Positions 10,600 through 22,171 of a stretch of DNA of 64,000 nt are shown in pieces. The number at the start of each line of letters is the position of its first letter. The stretch's first letter is position 1. Source of the stretch: Shinisaurus crocodilurus (taxonomy: Eukaryota > Chordata > Lepidosauria > Squamata > Shinisauridae); NCBI GenBank assembly GCA_021292165.1, contig CM037877.1:208734715-208798714 (forward strand), in the 5' to 3' direction. Made by a program: the position numbers and the translations under genes. Under the pieces are notes generated by a model, which had not been told where the DNA came from, did no database searches, and saw only the letters and a program-made list of their open reading frames with translations.

Positions 10600-12178
10600 C
10601 AGGTCCAAAGTTCCAGGGGTCCTGCATGGGATGTAGAAAGATGACCCTCCCACCCCCCATTTTGAAGTGCTCTTTTATTCAAGGAGGCAAATAGCAATCC
10701 CCAAACAGGACATCCTTTAAAAATGATTTTAAAAAACAACAACGACAACAACAACCTGGTCTTTATATAGCTGTAAAGAGAAAAACGTTTAAAAGTTGGT
10801 AATTTCCCCCCCACACACATTGTTTTCTACAAATTTTTTACTTTTTCAAAAATAGGACTGCAAAGAAATCGCTCATGGCTACCTGCTCTACAGGAGTTGT
10901 TGCAATGCAGTTGTTGCACACAAAGGCTTCGAGAAATTATTGGTGCTCAGTGACAAATGTCAGGTAACCTTTTAACCAGTTGCCCGGCAACTTTGTCTGT
11001 ACTCCCAGCTTCCCACCCACTGGCTTGGAAGAAGAACCAATGGTGACACTGAAGAAGATCATCCATAACAGCTTTAAGGCTAGCTAATGTAATCCGCATT
11101 TTAGACAACGGGAGTTAGGTTACCTAGAAAGCAGTAACCACACGCAGGTGACTGGCTGTTACAAGGTGTTTGGCTATTTCAAAGAACCAGTTCCTCAGTC
11201 ACAGTTTTGGAGATGAGGCCAATGCCTCCCGGCTTATGTCCAGGAAAATCTCTCTGCTTCCAAGACTTAGCGCACAACTTATCCTACCAGATTCAGCTCT
11301 GCAGACTGGCCAAAAGAACACAAATGCGACAGGCAATTCATATCAGGAAGCAAGGAACGTGGAAACAACACACAGCTCTCAGACACTTGCTATGGTCAAG
11401 CCTTTGTTTATGCACATTTAGAATCGAATACAGTTGCCTTCTGCCTTCCCCAGACAAGCCCAGATGTTAGTCCAAGAGAGCATGCCTTCTAGGTTATGCC
11501 TCCTAGTAGGAAATCAGGAATTGTAAGCTCTACACATGTACAAGTTACATAGCTCTCCTTTGGAAGCAAATTCTCCAAGATGGCTTGAGTTGGAGCACAC
11601 CAGCTCCTATCCCAGAGATAAGGGTTTAATCTACCAGTCATACTCTCCCCAAATATCGTCCCTCCCACCCTCAAGTTCGTATGCAAACATTCCTTTAAAA
11701 AAAGATGTAAAAACACCCTTGTAAAAGTCCAGTAAGAACCTCATTGACGATATGCCCCACCCTGCAAAGTTCCTTCTCCATCTGGACTCCATCCTATGTT
11801 CCATCTGGACTCAAATTGTTATGTTTTATTTTAAATTTAAAATATCCCAAAGGGGAAAAAAGCCCCCAACATTTCACCCCACCCCCACCATAAGTCATTG
11901 CTCCCTTGACACAAGGTAAATGTATAAAAAGATAAGTCTATGGCAGCCATTTCAAGTCATAAAAGAATTTCCTGTCATGACTCTACCCCACAATGCTCAC
12001 TCTCCACAGGAAATTAACCCTTCATTTGCAGAGAAATAATATATCCATCCTTCTTATTTGCAGGAAACTAAATCCTTTCAGATAGACCAGGATACAACTC
12101 CTGGAACATGCACCAATTCCCAGGAACTCCCATGGGGCCAGAGTGGTTCCAAAGACATGGTGGCTGCCTTGCTGCTCT
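10600..12178 (-). other. PIK3C2B: Likely PIK3C2B 3' UTR and downstream DNA
   Basis: Unbroken non-repetitive sequence follows the stop codon on the minus strand. AATAAA-type signals on the minus strand occur near 11825 and 10673; either could end the mRNA. No other gene is seen here. Confidence 0.45.
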
Positions 12179-12367
12179 TCACATGGTCCCATGGCTCCTA
12201 GAGCCCAATTCAAACCAGCCCATCTTCTCCCGTGTCAGATCCAGGTCCCGTAGTCTGATGATGACCTCGCCGAGGAGGATGTTCTCCCAAAAGCCCTCTT
12301 CACTCAGGACACTCAGGTGCAGCTCCCGCTGGTGGAGGTCTCCTTTAGGAATCCCATCATAAACAAG
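12179..12367 (-). CDS. PIK3C2B: PIK3C2B last coding exon: end of C2 domain and stop
   Basis: Encodes LVYDGIPKGDLHQREL through FELGSRSHGTM and a TGA stop at 12179, 62 residues. Acceptor CTTGCAG. It is separated from the previous exon by an 11.8-kb intron packed with transposons. The C-terminus matches the family's SRSHGT ending. Confidence 0.96.
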   Translation of the reverse strand, partial: LVYDGIPKGDLHQRELHLSVLSEEGFWENILLGEVIIRLRDLDLTREKMGWFELGSRSHGTM

Positions 12368-12569
12368 CTGCAAGATACAGAAAGTTTCAGGTGAGCAAAC
12401 CCACTCTCCTTGGAAGAAGGAACAAGTAGCTGCCGGCAACAGTATGAGAAGCAGCAGCAGTTTTGGGGCTCCAAAGCAGAATGTCAGATGCAGTAATTTT
12501 GTGCACTTTTACAATGCATCTTAACACAGATTCTATGTTTTGTGTAGTGTTTAGACCAGGTGTCATCTG

Positions 12570-13643
12570 TGTGAAGAAATTCATTTTTCTTTGGAGATTT
12601 TTGTTGCTAATAAGAGGCCATATTTCATGAGAAGGGGCTGGCACGCACCTATTGCAACCACCTGCATGCCTTATCATGGCTTTTTGCTAATCTCCAGGCC
12701 TTCAAGGTCAGAGCTGAACAGCATCCAACAATTAGGCTGACTGATTTCAGCTGGACAGCAGTAAGGGGTTTTCAATCCCTCCTCCCCTCCTGGAAGCTGA
12801 GGAAGTCATTCAGCCGACTGTGATTGGCTATGGAGGTTCACCACATACTGGTCAAGGGCCTGGGGGTGGGTGGGTATAAAGTTAGGAGGGTTAGGGCTGC
12901 TAGGTGTTCTTCATCCGGTCTTCACAAGGAAGGCGTCCTGATCTTCAGATTGCATTTGTGAGCCTGGAACCTTGATTAAGCCTTGTCCCATTGGAAGAAC
13001 CTTACCTGAGGGTAACGTATGGAAGAGACTAGATAGGGTTTATTGTGTTAGCCTGCAGCAGGGTTTCAAAGGATTTCTTCATTGTTTAATATTCTGTTTG
13101 CTATCTTCTTTTGTCTTTGCACACTGTTTTACCTTTTTGTCCCCCTTCCTTATTGTAAATAAAGTTCACTGTTTCCAGTCTGGGTGTGTTCTGTTCTTGA
13201 GATACAGGGCTGTGGCTTACGCTGGCTCAGCTTGTCTGAGCGTGGAAAGCTAAGCAGGGTCAGGCCTGGTTATTACTTGGATGGGAGACCCCCTCCTCTA
13301 GTTTCCTGCACTGAGCAGGGGGTTGGACTTGTAGGCTCCTTCCAGCTATATGATCTATGAAATCTATGATCTGGCCTTGGTACTAAATTCAGCACCTTCT
13401 GCTTTGGTTGGGCTACTGTTTAGGGTTTTAGGCTGGAGGGCTAGAAATAGAGGGTGATCAGGTGAACCCTTATTTCTGGGGCCCCAGGATATCTGGAAAG
13501 GTTCAAGTACCCCCTGGCTTGTACTGGGTGGATGAGAAGGGGTGGCGGCAGTCTACCAGGTGGTTTGTTTGCCTGCTGGCCACAGGGTAGGGAGTTGAGA
13601 GTTTTGGGGGCAAGCCCCCCCCCAACCTACCAGAACCTTCACA
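12570..13643 (+). mobile_element. Solo LTR of an endogenous retrovirus, 1074 bp, with nested SINE
   Basis: Starts TGTGAAGAAATTC and ends CCTTCACA, flanked by an exact ATCTG duplication (12565-12569 and 13644-13648). It has a reverse CCAAT box (GTGATTGGCT), a TATAAAG box near 12873 and an AATAAA signal near 13160. A 5S-derived SINE sits inside. Without that SINE the length is about 905 bp, close to the LTR at 16543, which also starts TGTGAAGAAA. No internal viral genes adjoin it, so it is a recombined relic. Confidence 0.88.
13207..13370 (+). mobile_element. 5S-rRNA-derived SINE with CR1 tail, copy 1
   Basis: Carries the 5S internal promoter: AAGCTAAGCAGGGT (box A), GGCCTGGTTATTA (intermediate element) and TTGGATGGGAGACC (box C). 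Then TTTCCTGCACTGAGCAGGGG and a TGATCTATGAAATCTATGA end that matches the CR1 3' end at 14600-14700. Nested in the LTR. Confidence 0.85.
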
Positions 13644-13849
13644 ATCTGTCACAGAAAACCAAGAATAGCTGCTATCAAACAACAGTTAATATAAGTCTTT
13701 AAAGAAACCTCTGTGGTAATTGATTCAACTTGGATAGAAGTCCTAACACAGTTTAAAGGTCACACTGTAACAAATTCTCAATGCTGCAACTCAATAGCTA
13801 TGTTAATAGCTTTCATGAGATGTCACAGGGAGAATCTGTTAATGCAGCT

Positions 13850-13935
13850 TTCCACAACCTGGTGCCCTGAAAAAGTGTTTGACTGGGGGATGATGGGAGT
13901 TATAGTCCAACACATCTGGAGTGCACACGGTTGAA
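13850..13935. mobile_element. Palindromic hAT MITE fragment
   Basis: CACAACCTGGTGCCCTG start; GATGGGAGTTATAGTCCAAC arm. Confidence 0.65.
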
Positions 13936-13968
13936 AGACTGTGTTAATGTATGAAACTTGTAAAAAAA

Positions 13969-14234
13969 TAGTACAGGCACTCCCCAAGTTAAGTACATCC
14001 GACTTACAGATGACTCATACTTAGGAACGGACTTCTGCGTCCCCCGGTGCTACATCGTTTACGTAGCGTACATAGCATAGTATACTACACAATTTGCGTA
14101 AGTTATGCAATTTGCGTAAATGCAGATTTCCCCCCCTATAGAACACTATGGTGTTCAGGCTTGCATACAAATTCAACTTAAGGACATTTTTAAGTAAGAA
14201 CGGAACCCGTTCGTAACATGTGGACTGCCTGTAT
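13969..14234. mobile_element. Tigger-like (Tc1/mariner) non-autonomous element
   Basis: Inverted ends ACAGGCACTCCCCAAGTTAA and ACATGTGGACTGCCTGT; the bodies near both ends also pair (AACGGA, TTACGT motifs). No transposase. Confidence 0.7.
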
Positions 14235-14277
14235 TACCTCAAAATGTCTGGACTTCCACAGTGGTTGGATCTTTTAG

Positions 14278-14388
14278 GGTGCAATCCTATGCAAGTTTAG
14301 ACAGAAAAAAGTCCTACAACTCCCAGCATGCCCCAGCCAACATAAACATGCATAGGAAACACAAACATGCATAGGATTGCACCCTTAA
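14278..14388. mobile_element. GCAATCCTATG-type MITE
   Basis: Inverted ends GGGTGCAATCCTATGCA and GCATAGGATTGCACCC. Related pieces at 7139, 48459 and 63976. Confidence 0.75.
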
Positions 14389-15055
14389 AAGCTTATGAGT
14401 TGTTTGACAACCGTTCTTGGTTTTCTGTGACTAGTGTAATACAGCTAGTTCTGAACATCTGCCCGAGTCTCCTTCTATGCCATCTTTTTCCTGCATCTAC
14501 TGTTCCATTACAGCAGCCTGATGTGAATAAAGCTAATGAAACTTTCCCCATCACTTTATCACCATATCAGGAAAAGCTTCACTTCCTTGGTACGTCAGGC
14601 TATAGAAGTCATAGAAATCATAGGAGTCATAGAAAAGTAGAGTTCGGGGGCCTACAAGGCCATCGAGTCCAACCCCCTGCTCAATGCAGGAATCCAGGTC
14701 AAAGCTTCCCTGACAGATGGCTGTCCAGCTGCACCTTGCATGCCTCCAGAGTGGGAGAGCTCACCACCTCCCTAGGTAGTTGGTTCCATTGTCTTATTGC
14801 TCTGTCAGGAAATTTTTCCTGATGTTTAGGTGGAATCTGAGTTCCTTTACTTAAACACATTATTCTGTGTCCTGCAAACTGGGATGATCGAGAAGAGATC
14901 CTGGCCCTCCTCTGTGTGACAACCCTTCAAGTACTGGAAGAGTGCTATCATATCTCCCCTCAGTCTCCTCTTCTGAAGGCTAAACATGCGCAGTTCTTTC
15001 AGTCTCTCCTTGTTTCTAGTCCCTTTATCATCCTTGTTGCCCTCCTCTGAACCCT

Positions 15056-16527
15056 CTATAGTTTGTCTACATCCTTCTTAAAGTGTGGTGCCCAGAACTG
15101 GACGCAGTACTCAAGATGAGGCCTAACCAGTGCTGAGTAAAGGGGAATTATCACTTCCCGCAATTTGGAAGCTATACTTCTATTAATGCAGCCCAAAATA
15201 ACATTTGCCTTCTTTGCAGCCACATCACATTGCTGGCTCATATTCAGTTTGTGATCTACCACAATTCCAAGATCCTTCTCACTTGTAGTATTGTTGAGCC
15301 AAGTGTCCCCCATTCTGTAATTGTGCATTTGGTTTCCTTTCCCTAGGTGCAGCACTTGGCATTTATCCCTATTAAATTTCATTCTGTTGTTTTCGGCCCA
15401 GCGCTCCAGCCTATCAAGATCGCTTTGAATTTTGTTTCTGTCTTCCAGAGTATTAGCTGTTCCACCCAACTTTGTGTCATCTGCAAATCTGATAAGCATT
15501 CTCTGCACCTCCTCATCCAAGTCATTAATAAAAATGTTGAAGAGCACTGGGCCCAGGACCTGAGCCCTGTGGTACCCCGCTCGTTACCTGTCCCTAGTTT
15601 GAGAAGGTACCATTGATAAGCACTCTTTGAATCCGATTCTGTAGCCAATTGTGGATCCACCTGATAGTTGTTCCATCTAGCCCACTTTTAGCTAGCTTGC
15701 TAATTAGGATATCATGAGGCACTTTGTCGAAAGCTTTGCTGAAGTCCAAGTATATTATGTCCACAGCATTCCCACAGTTCACAAGGGAGGTTACCCGATC
15801 AAAAAATGAGATCAGATTAGTCTGGCAAGATTTGTTCTTGACAAATCCATGCTGGCTTCTAGTAATCACTGCATTGTTTTCAAGGTGCTTGCAGACTGAC
15901 TTTTTTTATAATCTCCAAAATTTTCTCAGGGATTGATGTCAGATTGACTGGCCTATAGTTCCCAGGTTCCTCCTTGCCCTTTTTGAAGATGGGAACAACA
16001 TTTGCCCTCCTCCAGTCATCTGGCACTTCACCTGTCCTCCATGATTTCTCAAAGATAATAGACAGTGGTTCTGAGAGTTCTTCTGCCAGTTCCTTTATTA
16101 CTCTAGGATGCAGCTTGTCAGGCCCTGGAGATTTGAACTCGTTCAGAGTAATCAGGTGCTCCTTGACCATTTGCCTATCAATCTCAAACTGCAATCCTGC
16201 CCCTTCAGTCTGCACTTCAGGTTTGCCAGGGGGGTCATAGACCCTCTTTTGGGAGAAGACCAAGCCGAAGTAGGAATTGAACACTTCTGCCTTTTCTTTG
16301 TCTTCTGTTATCAATTTGCCATCCTCATTGCGTAGTTGAACCACCATTTCTTTCCTCTGGCTTTTACTATGCATGTATCTGAAGAAAGCTTTCTTGTTGT
16401 TTTTAGCATCCCTCACTAACCTTAGCTCATTCTCAGCTTTAGCCTTCCTGACACTATCCCTGCAGTTCTGTGCTACCTGCCTGTACTCTTCCCTTGTAGC
16501 CTGTCCTTCCTTCCACTTCCTATGCAT
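15056..16527 (-). pseudogene. CR1 reverse transcriptase, frameshifted
   Basis: Order along the minus strand: KSPGPDKLHPRVIKEL and NYRPVNLTSIPEK (15880-16527), FSKAFDKVPHDI (15594-15869), then FADDTKLGG with RFADD catalytic core and the thumb (15056-15547). The three pieces lie in different frames, so the enzyme is dead. Family assignment to CR1 rests on these motifs and the 3' end. Confidence 0.88.
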
Positions 16528-16542
16528 GTCCTTTTTTGTTTT

Positions 16543-17440
16543 TGTGAAGAAAAGAGCCTTTGGGGGTTCCTACATGCACACACACACACCCTCATGTGTG
16601 AACCGGCTAAAGGCGGGGGGGGGGCAAAGTGTGCATAGTTCCTCTGGATGGCGCCTGACAGTCCGGAAAAGCCAGAGACCCGGCTTTCAAATGCAAATGC
16701 CATGAGTCATGGGTCCCCCTCCCCTGCCTGGCCAGGTGAAGTGCATTCTGATTGGCTGGAAGCGGGCGGAGCTGCAGAAAGGAGGAGGGGAGGGGGGAAG
16801 AGCTATATTCTAAAGTTTGAGTCTTTTTTCTTTCTTTGTTTGTCGCATGGTTGCTGGCTGTGGAGCAATGGCGGCAAGCCAAGCAGAGGTCCAAGCCTTC
16901 GGGCGGCCTCAGGATCCGACCCCAGGTAGCTCCTGGTGAAATTAGCTGAATGAGGGCTTTGGTAAAGGCAAGCCTTGTGGAGGGCTACCCATCTCGGACC
17001 TTCGGGTAGGTGTGTAGTTTCCCCGGGCGGCAAGGCTGTGCTGGACCCAACCCTGAAGAGAACTGATCCCCAGGTAACTAGCTGTGTGCCTGGGAGATAT
17101 AAGGAATCAGGTTTTGTTATTTTGCAGCTCTATTACTTTGTACCAAAGCGTCTCTCTCATTTTTGTGTCCTTCCCTCATTTCCCTATTCTTGTTGTAAAA
17201 TGCTACCTGAATAAACCTTCTTTTGGTTTTTTACCCCACATGGTGTTTGTGGATGCTCTGTGGCTTCAGCAACTAAATCCAGGTTACAGTCAAAAAGGCA
17301 AGTCCCTGAACAGAGATTCAAGTAGGATTGCAGACAGCTGAGACTGGCAGTCTGGTACCTTGAGATCTCTGGGGGTCTTGGGTCCTTTGGGTAGGAAAGG
17401 GTGGGTTGTGGCGGGTCAGCCAGCCCCCCCTTCCTCCACA
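16543..17440 (+). mobile_element. Solo LTR of an endogenous retrovirus, 898 bp
   Basis: TGTGAAGAAAAGAG to CTTCCTCCACA, flanked by exact GTTTT duplications (16538-16542 and 17441-17445). A reverse CCAAT box (CTGATTGGCTGG), a TATA-like box near 16803 and AATAAA near 17208 fit an LTR. It splits the CR1 reading frame region. Confidence 0.9.
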
Positions 17441-17939
17441 GTTTTCAGGTCATATTTGAGTTTATTGTGAAGCCACATTGGCTTCTTCTGTTGCCCTCTG
17501 CTTTTTTTCCTTGTGGGAATTGTTTGCAATTGTGCCTTTAAAATTTCCTTTTTTTAAAACTCCCACCCATCCTGGGCTCCTTTTCTCATTAGAATCGCTT
17601 GCCATGGGACCTTACTTATCATTGTTCTGAGTTTGTTAAAATTAACTTTCCTAAAATCCAGGGTACGCGTTTGGCTACACTCAGCTTTTGCTTCCTTTAG
17701 AACAGGGGTCTGCAACCTTTAAGACAAAAAGAGCCACTTGGACCCGTTTCCGAAGGAAAAAAAAAACCTGGGAGCCGCAAAACCATTGTGACATTTAAAA
17801 CAAATATAACACTGCATATATTGTTGCTTACCTTAATGCTATATATACAAAATAATATATACAAAATATTTGCAAAATAATCTGCCCCCCTCACATAAAG
17901 TAATAATGCCCCATCCTGTGCCCCACATATAAAATGTAA

Positions 17940-18360
17940 TAATTTCCCCTACCTATGCACCCAACATAATCCACCAGCGAGAGCTGGTGGATTATGTTGG
18001 GTGCATAGGTAGGGGAAATTATCAGCTGACGGATGATGGGGGTGTTGCTGGTGGATGTTGGGATGCCACCAGCAACATCCCCCCCCCCCAAGCAGTAGCA
18101 TCCCGTCATCAGCACCATCCAGCAGTAGCACCCTCATCATCCACCAGAAACACCCTCCATGTGGTAATAGCACCCCTCATCATCCATCAGCAGGATTTGC
18201 TGGTGGATGATGGGGGTGCTACTGCTGGGGGGAGGGTGTTGCTGGTGGATGATGAGGGTGCTACTCAGGCCTGTCTTTAATGTGGGGCAAAAGGGGCAGC
18301 TGCAACAGCTGGAAGCACCCTGATTGGGTGGCAGCTGGAGGCACCCTCCCATCCCCGCAG
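17940..18360. repeat. Cluster of short inverted repeats inside the hAT
   Basis: CCTACCTATGCACCCAACAT is followed by its inverse around 17990. CATCATCCACCAG and GCTGGTGGATGATG units recur in both orientations up to about 18260. Confidence 0.75.
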
Positions 18361-18719
18361 CGATATTGTAATTTGTTTTATTCTTCTTTATAACCTGTTT
18401 TGGATTGTTTTTAACAAATGCAGGGTTAAAAAAGCAGTTAATAAATAAATAAATTTATGGAGATATTATTTTGTTCTCTTGTAATTAGTTTTCCAATAAT
18501 TTGTACATGAATCTTTTCCCCCTTGTTTTCTGATAACTATTACTGCTTTCACGCAGGCCTACCTGCCTCCTCGCCTGCTTGTGCTCTCCGCGGCGAGCCG
18601 GCCGCGCTGGTCCCTCGACACGCTGGACCCCGCGCTATGTTTTTGGCGGGGGGGGGGAACTTTGGCGTGTGCAGCAGCCCTCCTCTCTTCTGCCGCTCAC
18701 CCACTCGCGTCCCTGCTGC

Positions 18720-20930
18720 CGGGCGGGGGGGCTTGCTGCCGCCTCCTCCGGAGGCCGTCTCATGGGCCTGATGCCGGGCGGGGGGGGCGCTGCCGCCGCT
18801 GCCAGGTTTGAGGCAGGCCCGAGCGCCTGCCCAGTCCTAAAGACGGCCCCGGGGAGGGGGCCTTGCTGCCGCCTCCTCCGGAGGCCGTCTCGTGGGCCTG
18901 ATGCCGGGCGGGGGGGGCGCTGCTGCTGCCGCCGCCGCCGCAAGGTTTGAGGCAGGCCCGAGCGCCTGCCCAGTCCTAAAGACGGCCCCGGGGAGGGGGC
19001 CTTGCTGCCGCCTCCTCCGGAGGCCGCCTCGTGGGCCTGATGCCGGGCGGGGGGGGCGCTGCTGCCGCCGCCGCAAGATTTGAGGAAGGCCTGAGCGCCT
19101 GCCCAGTCCTAAAGACGGCCCCGGGGAGGGGGCCTTGCTGCCGCCTCCTCTGGAGGCCGTCTCGTGGGCCTGATGCCGGGCGGGGGGGGGCGCTGCTGCC
19201 GCCGCCGCCGCCGCCGCCAGATTTGAGGAAGGCCCGAGCGCCTGCCCAGTCCTAAAGACGGCCCCGGGGAGGGGGCCTTGCTGCCGCCTCCTCTGGAGGC
19301 CGTCTCGTGGGCCTGATGCCGGGGGGGGGCGCTGCCGCCGCAGGTTTGAGGCAGGCCCGAGCGCCTGCCCAGTCCTAAAGACGGCCCCGGGGAGGGGGCC
19401 TTGCTGCCGCCTCCTCCGGAGGCCGTCTCGTGGGCCTGATGCCGGGCGGGGGGGCGCTGCTGCCGCCGCCGCCGCTGCCGCAAGATTTGAGGAAGGCCCG
19501 AGCGCCTGCCCAGTCCTAAAGACGGCCCCGGGGAGGGGGCCTTGCTGCCGCCTCCTCCGGAGGCCGTCTCGTGGGCCTGATGCCGGGCTGGGGGGGCGCT
19601 GCTGCCGCCGCCGCCGCAAGGTTTGAGGCAGGCCCGAGCGCCTGCCCAGTCCTAAAGACGGCCCCGGGGAGGGGGCCTTGCTGCCGCCTCCTCCGGAGGC
19701 CGTCTCGTGGGCCTGATGCCGGGCGGGGAGGGCGCTGCTGCCGCCGCCGCCGCAAGGTTTGAGGCAGGCCTGAGCGCCTGCCCAGTCCTAAAGACGGCCC
19801 CGGGGAGGGGGCCTTGCTGCCGCCTCCTCCGGAGGCCGTCTCGTGGGCCTGATGCCGGGCGGGGGGGGGCGCTGCTGCTGCTGCCGCCGCCGCCGCAAGA
19901 TTTGAGGAAGGCCTGAGCGCCTGCCCAGTCCTAAAGACGGCCCCGGGGAGGGGGCCTTGCTGCCGCCTCCTCCGGAGGCCGTCTCGTGGGCCTGATGCCG
20001 GGGGGGCGCCGCCGCCGCCGGCGCCGCCGCCGCCGCCGCAAGGTTTGAGGCAGGCCCGAGCGCCTGCCCAGTCCTAAAGACGGCCCCGGGGAGGGGGCCT
20101 TGCTGCCGCCTCCTCCGGAGGCCGTCTCGTGGGCCTGATGCCGGGGGGGGCACCGCCGCCGCCGCCGCCACCGCCGCCGGCGCAAGGTTTGAGGCAGGCC
20201 CGAGCGCCTGCCCAGTCCTAAAGACGGCCCCGGGGAGGGGGCCTTGCTGCCGCCTCCTCCGGAGGCCGTCTCGTGGGCCTGATGCCGGGGGGGGCGCTGC
20301 CGCTGCCGACGCCGCCGACGCCACCGCCGCAAGGTTTGAGGCAGGCCCGAGCGCCTGCCCAGTTCTAAAGACGGCCCCGGGGAGGGGGCCTTGCTGCCGC
20401 CTCCTCCGGAGGCCGTCTCGTGGGCCTGATGCTGGGGGGGGCGCCGCCGCCGCCGCAAGGTTTGAGGCAGGCCCGAGCGCCTGCCCAGTCCTAAAGACGG
20501 CCCCGGGGAGGGGGCCTTGCTGCCGCCTCCTCCGGAGGCCGTCTCGTGGGCCTGATGCCGGGCGGGGGGGGCGCTGCTGCTGCCGCCGCCGCAAGGTTTG
20601 AGGCAGGCCCGAGCGCCTGCCCAGTCCTAAAGACGGCCCCGGGGAGGGGGCCTTGCTGCCGCCTCCTCCGGAGGCCGTCTCGTGGGCCTGATGCCGGGCG
20701 GGGGGGGCGCTGCCGCCGCCGCCAGGTTTGAGGCAGGCCCGAGCGCCTGCCCAGTCCTAAAGACGGCCCCGGGGAGGGGGCCTTGCTGCCGCCTCCGGAG
20801 GAGGCCGTCTCGTGGGCCTGATGCCGGGCGGGGGGGGCGCTGCTGCTGACGACGCCGCCGCCGCCAGGTTTGAGGCAGGCCCGAGCGCCTGCCCAGTCCT
20901 AAAGACGGCCGCCGCGCCAACATTTTTGCA
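18720..20930. repeat. 16-unit minisatellite with nested CCG/CTG and G-run variation
   Basis: The anchor GAGGCCGTCTCGTGGGCCTG recurs at about 18751, 18881, 19020, 19153, 19296, 19419, 19560, 19696, 19832, 19975, 20118, 20262, 20409, 20535, 20671 and 20801, so the unit is 123-147 bp. Spacing varies because each unit has its own count of CTG/CCG triplets and its own G-run. The rest of the unit is nearly identical between copies. Confidence 0.95.
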
Positions 20931-21339
20931 ACAAAGCGGAGCCGCAGCAAAGGTTTGAAAGAGCCGCATGCGGCTCCGGAGCCGCGGGTTGCTGACCCCT
21001 GCTTTAGAATCAAGAACTCAAGTATAACATGGTCACTTTCCCCCAGAGTTCCCGAAACTGCCACTTTATCCACTAACTCCATAAAGACCATAGTAAGACC
21101 ATAAAACAAGGAGACAATATTTCAGTCGGTCCCCACAATTCTCTAGATGGGGGAAAGAATTACCTCCTTGAACATCTGCCCTAGGATATTCATGAGAGAC
21201 AAGTGAGTTTTCCTGCAGCTGCTTTCCTTAGCCATCTTCTGTTGGAGGAAGCAATGCATCAGCCAAGAGATATGGCCAAGGATCCTCCTCAACATCAGAT
21301 AATCCTGATTGAACCTCTCAGCTCAGGCGTTGGGAACAT

Positions 21340-22145
21340 ATGAAGCTGCATTATACTGACTTAGACCATTGGTCCATCAAGCTCAGTACTAACTAAACTG
21401 CAGCTCTCCTAGGTTTCAGATGGGTCTTTCCCAGCCCTACCTGGAGATGCTAGGGACTGAACTGTAGGGATTGGGCCCCACACCTCTGCAGATACACCTC
21501 AAGAAGAGATGGGAACCAATTCTGACAAAGATGAGGATAGGGAAGATGCTGTCCAGGTGTCAAGGGCGCAGGAGCTGGAGATAGGGGAGAAGAGCAGTGA
21601 GAAAGAGGAGGCTGTCTTAACTACTGTCTAACCTCTCGGATGGAGGCCTAGCAGGGCCCTCGGACACCATGGGAACGCAGGCTCCCAACGAAGAGGAGGA
21701 GGTGGTGGGAATCAGAGATCCGAGGGTTAGATGTCAGATGAAAAGGGGGGCACAATGCAGCATAACATGGTGCTCCAAGAGACTGGCAGCCAAGGAGGCC
21801 ACCCCATGGAAAGATCTGCCTTGAGGATGGGGCTTAGTAGCCTGGGGCTGTAGCAATCAGTCAGTTTCTAGCAACTTACTTTCATGATGCTGTAACTTGG
21901 GAAACTAATGAGAGCTTAGTGATCCTGTATTATGCAAAGCTTATGTGGAACATTTGTCTCTATTGACTTCTGTAGCAATGATTGCTTGTCTGTAACTTCT
22001 GCATAATAAAGCTATTTGATTAGATTTACAACTTTCCAGCTGGGCTTCAGAGGGAGCCAGAGGCAGCATCTGACATGAACATGGGATGGTGGGACCTTCT
22101 GTGTGCAAAGCATGTGTCCTACCACTGAATTATGGCAGTTTCCCA
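21340..22145 (-). mobile_element. tRNA-derived SINE split by an LTR
   Basis: The tail part is at 21340-21462 (GCTGCATTATACTGACTTAG, GGTCCATCAAGCTCAG, CCTGGAGATGCTAGGG). The tRNA-like head resumes at 22081 (GACCTTCTGTGTGCAAAGCA). The gap is exactly the LTR plus its duplication. Confidence 0.8.
21463..22075 (+). mobile_element. Solo LTR, 613 bp
   Basis: TGTAGGGATTGGGC to GCAGCATCTGACA, with exact TGAAC duplications at 21458-21462 and 22076-22080. AATAAA near 22003. Unlike the other two LTRs in sequence. Class uncertain: endogenous retrovirus or Ty3/gypsy. Confidence 0.85.
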
Positions 22146-22171
22146 TATCCATCACTTCCCTGATCTACCCT

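Larger units (their letters stand above)
17703..21001. mobile_element. 3.3-kb non-autonomous hAT carrying a GC-rich tandem array
   Basis: Ends CAGGGGTCTGCAACC and GGTTGCTGACCCCTG, flanked by exact CTTTAGAA duplications (17695-17702 and 21002-21009), inside CR1. Subterminal parts read AAAGAGCCACTTGGACC at left and GAAAGAGCCGCATGCGGCTC at right. No transposase is visible. The interior holds short inverted repeats (17940-18360) and a tandem array (18720-20930). Confidence 0.93.
14600..21300 (-). mobile_element. CR1 LINE split by LTR and hAT insertions
   Basis: The 3' end at 14600 has TCATAGAA-type octamer repeats typical of CR1. Reverse transcriptase coding lies at 15056-16540. The ORF2 region between endonuclease and RT continues at 17441-17702, and the endonuclease end (LGESDHVILEF) is at about 21020-21110. 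Its two gaps are exactly the LTR 16543-17440 and the hAT 17703-21001. About 2.5 kb of CR1 remains; the 5' edge is approximate. Confidence 0.85.

Noticed and set aside
13207..13292. A functional 5S rRNA gene
   Set aside because: Only the promoter-box part is conserved, the 5' half is altered, and a CR1 tail follows; it is a SINE.
18720..20930. CRISPR-like regular spacing
   Set aside because: Units are contiguous with no unique spacers, and the genome is vertebrate.
18837..21109. Long open frames (up to 268 codons) on both strands of the GC-rich array
   Set aside because: They translate the tandem repeat, exist on both strands, and reflect lack of stop codons in GC-rich DNA.
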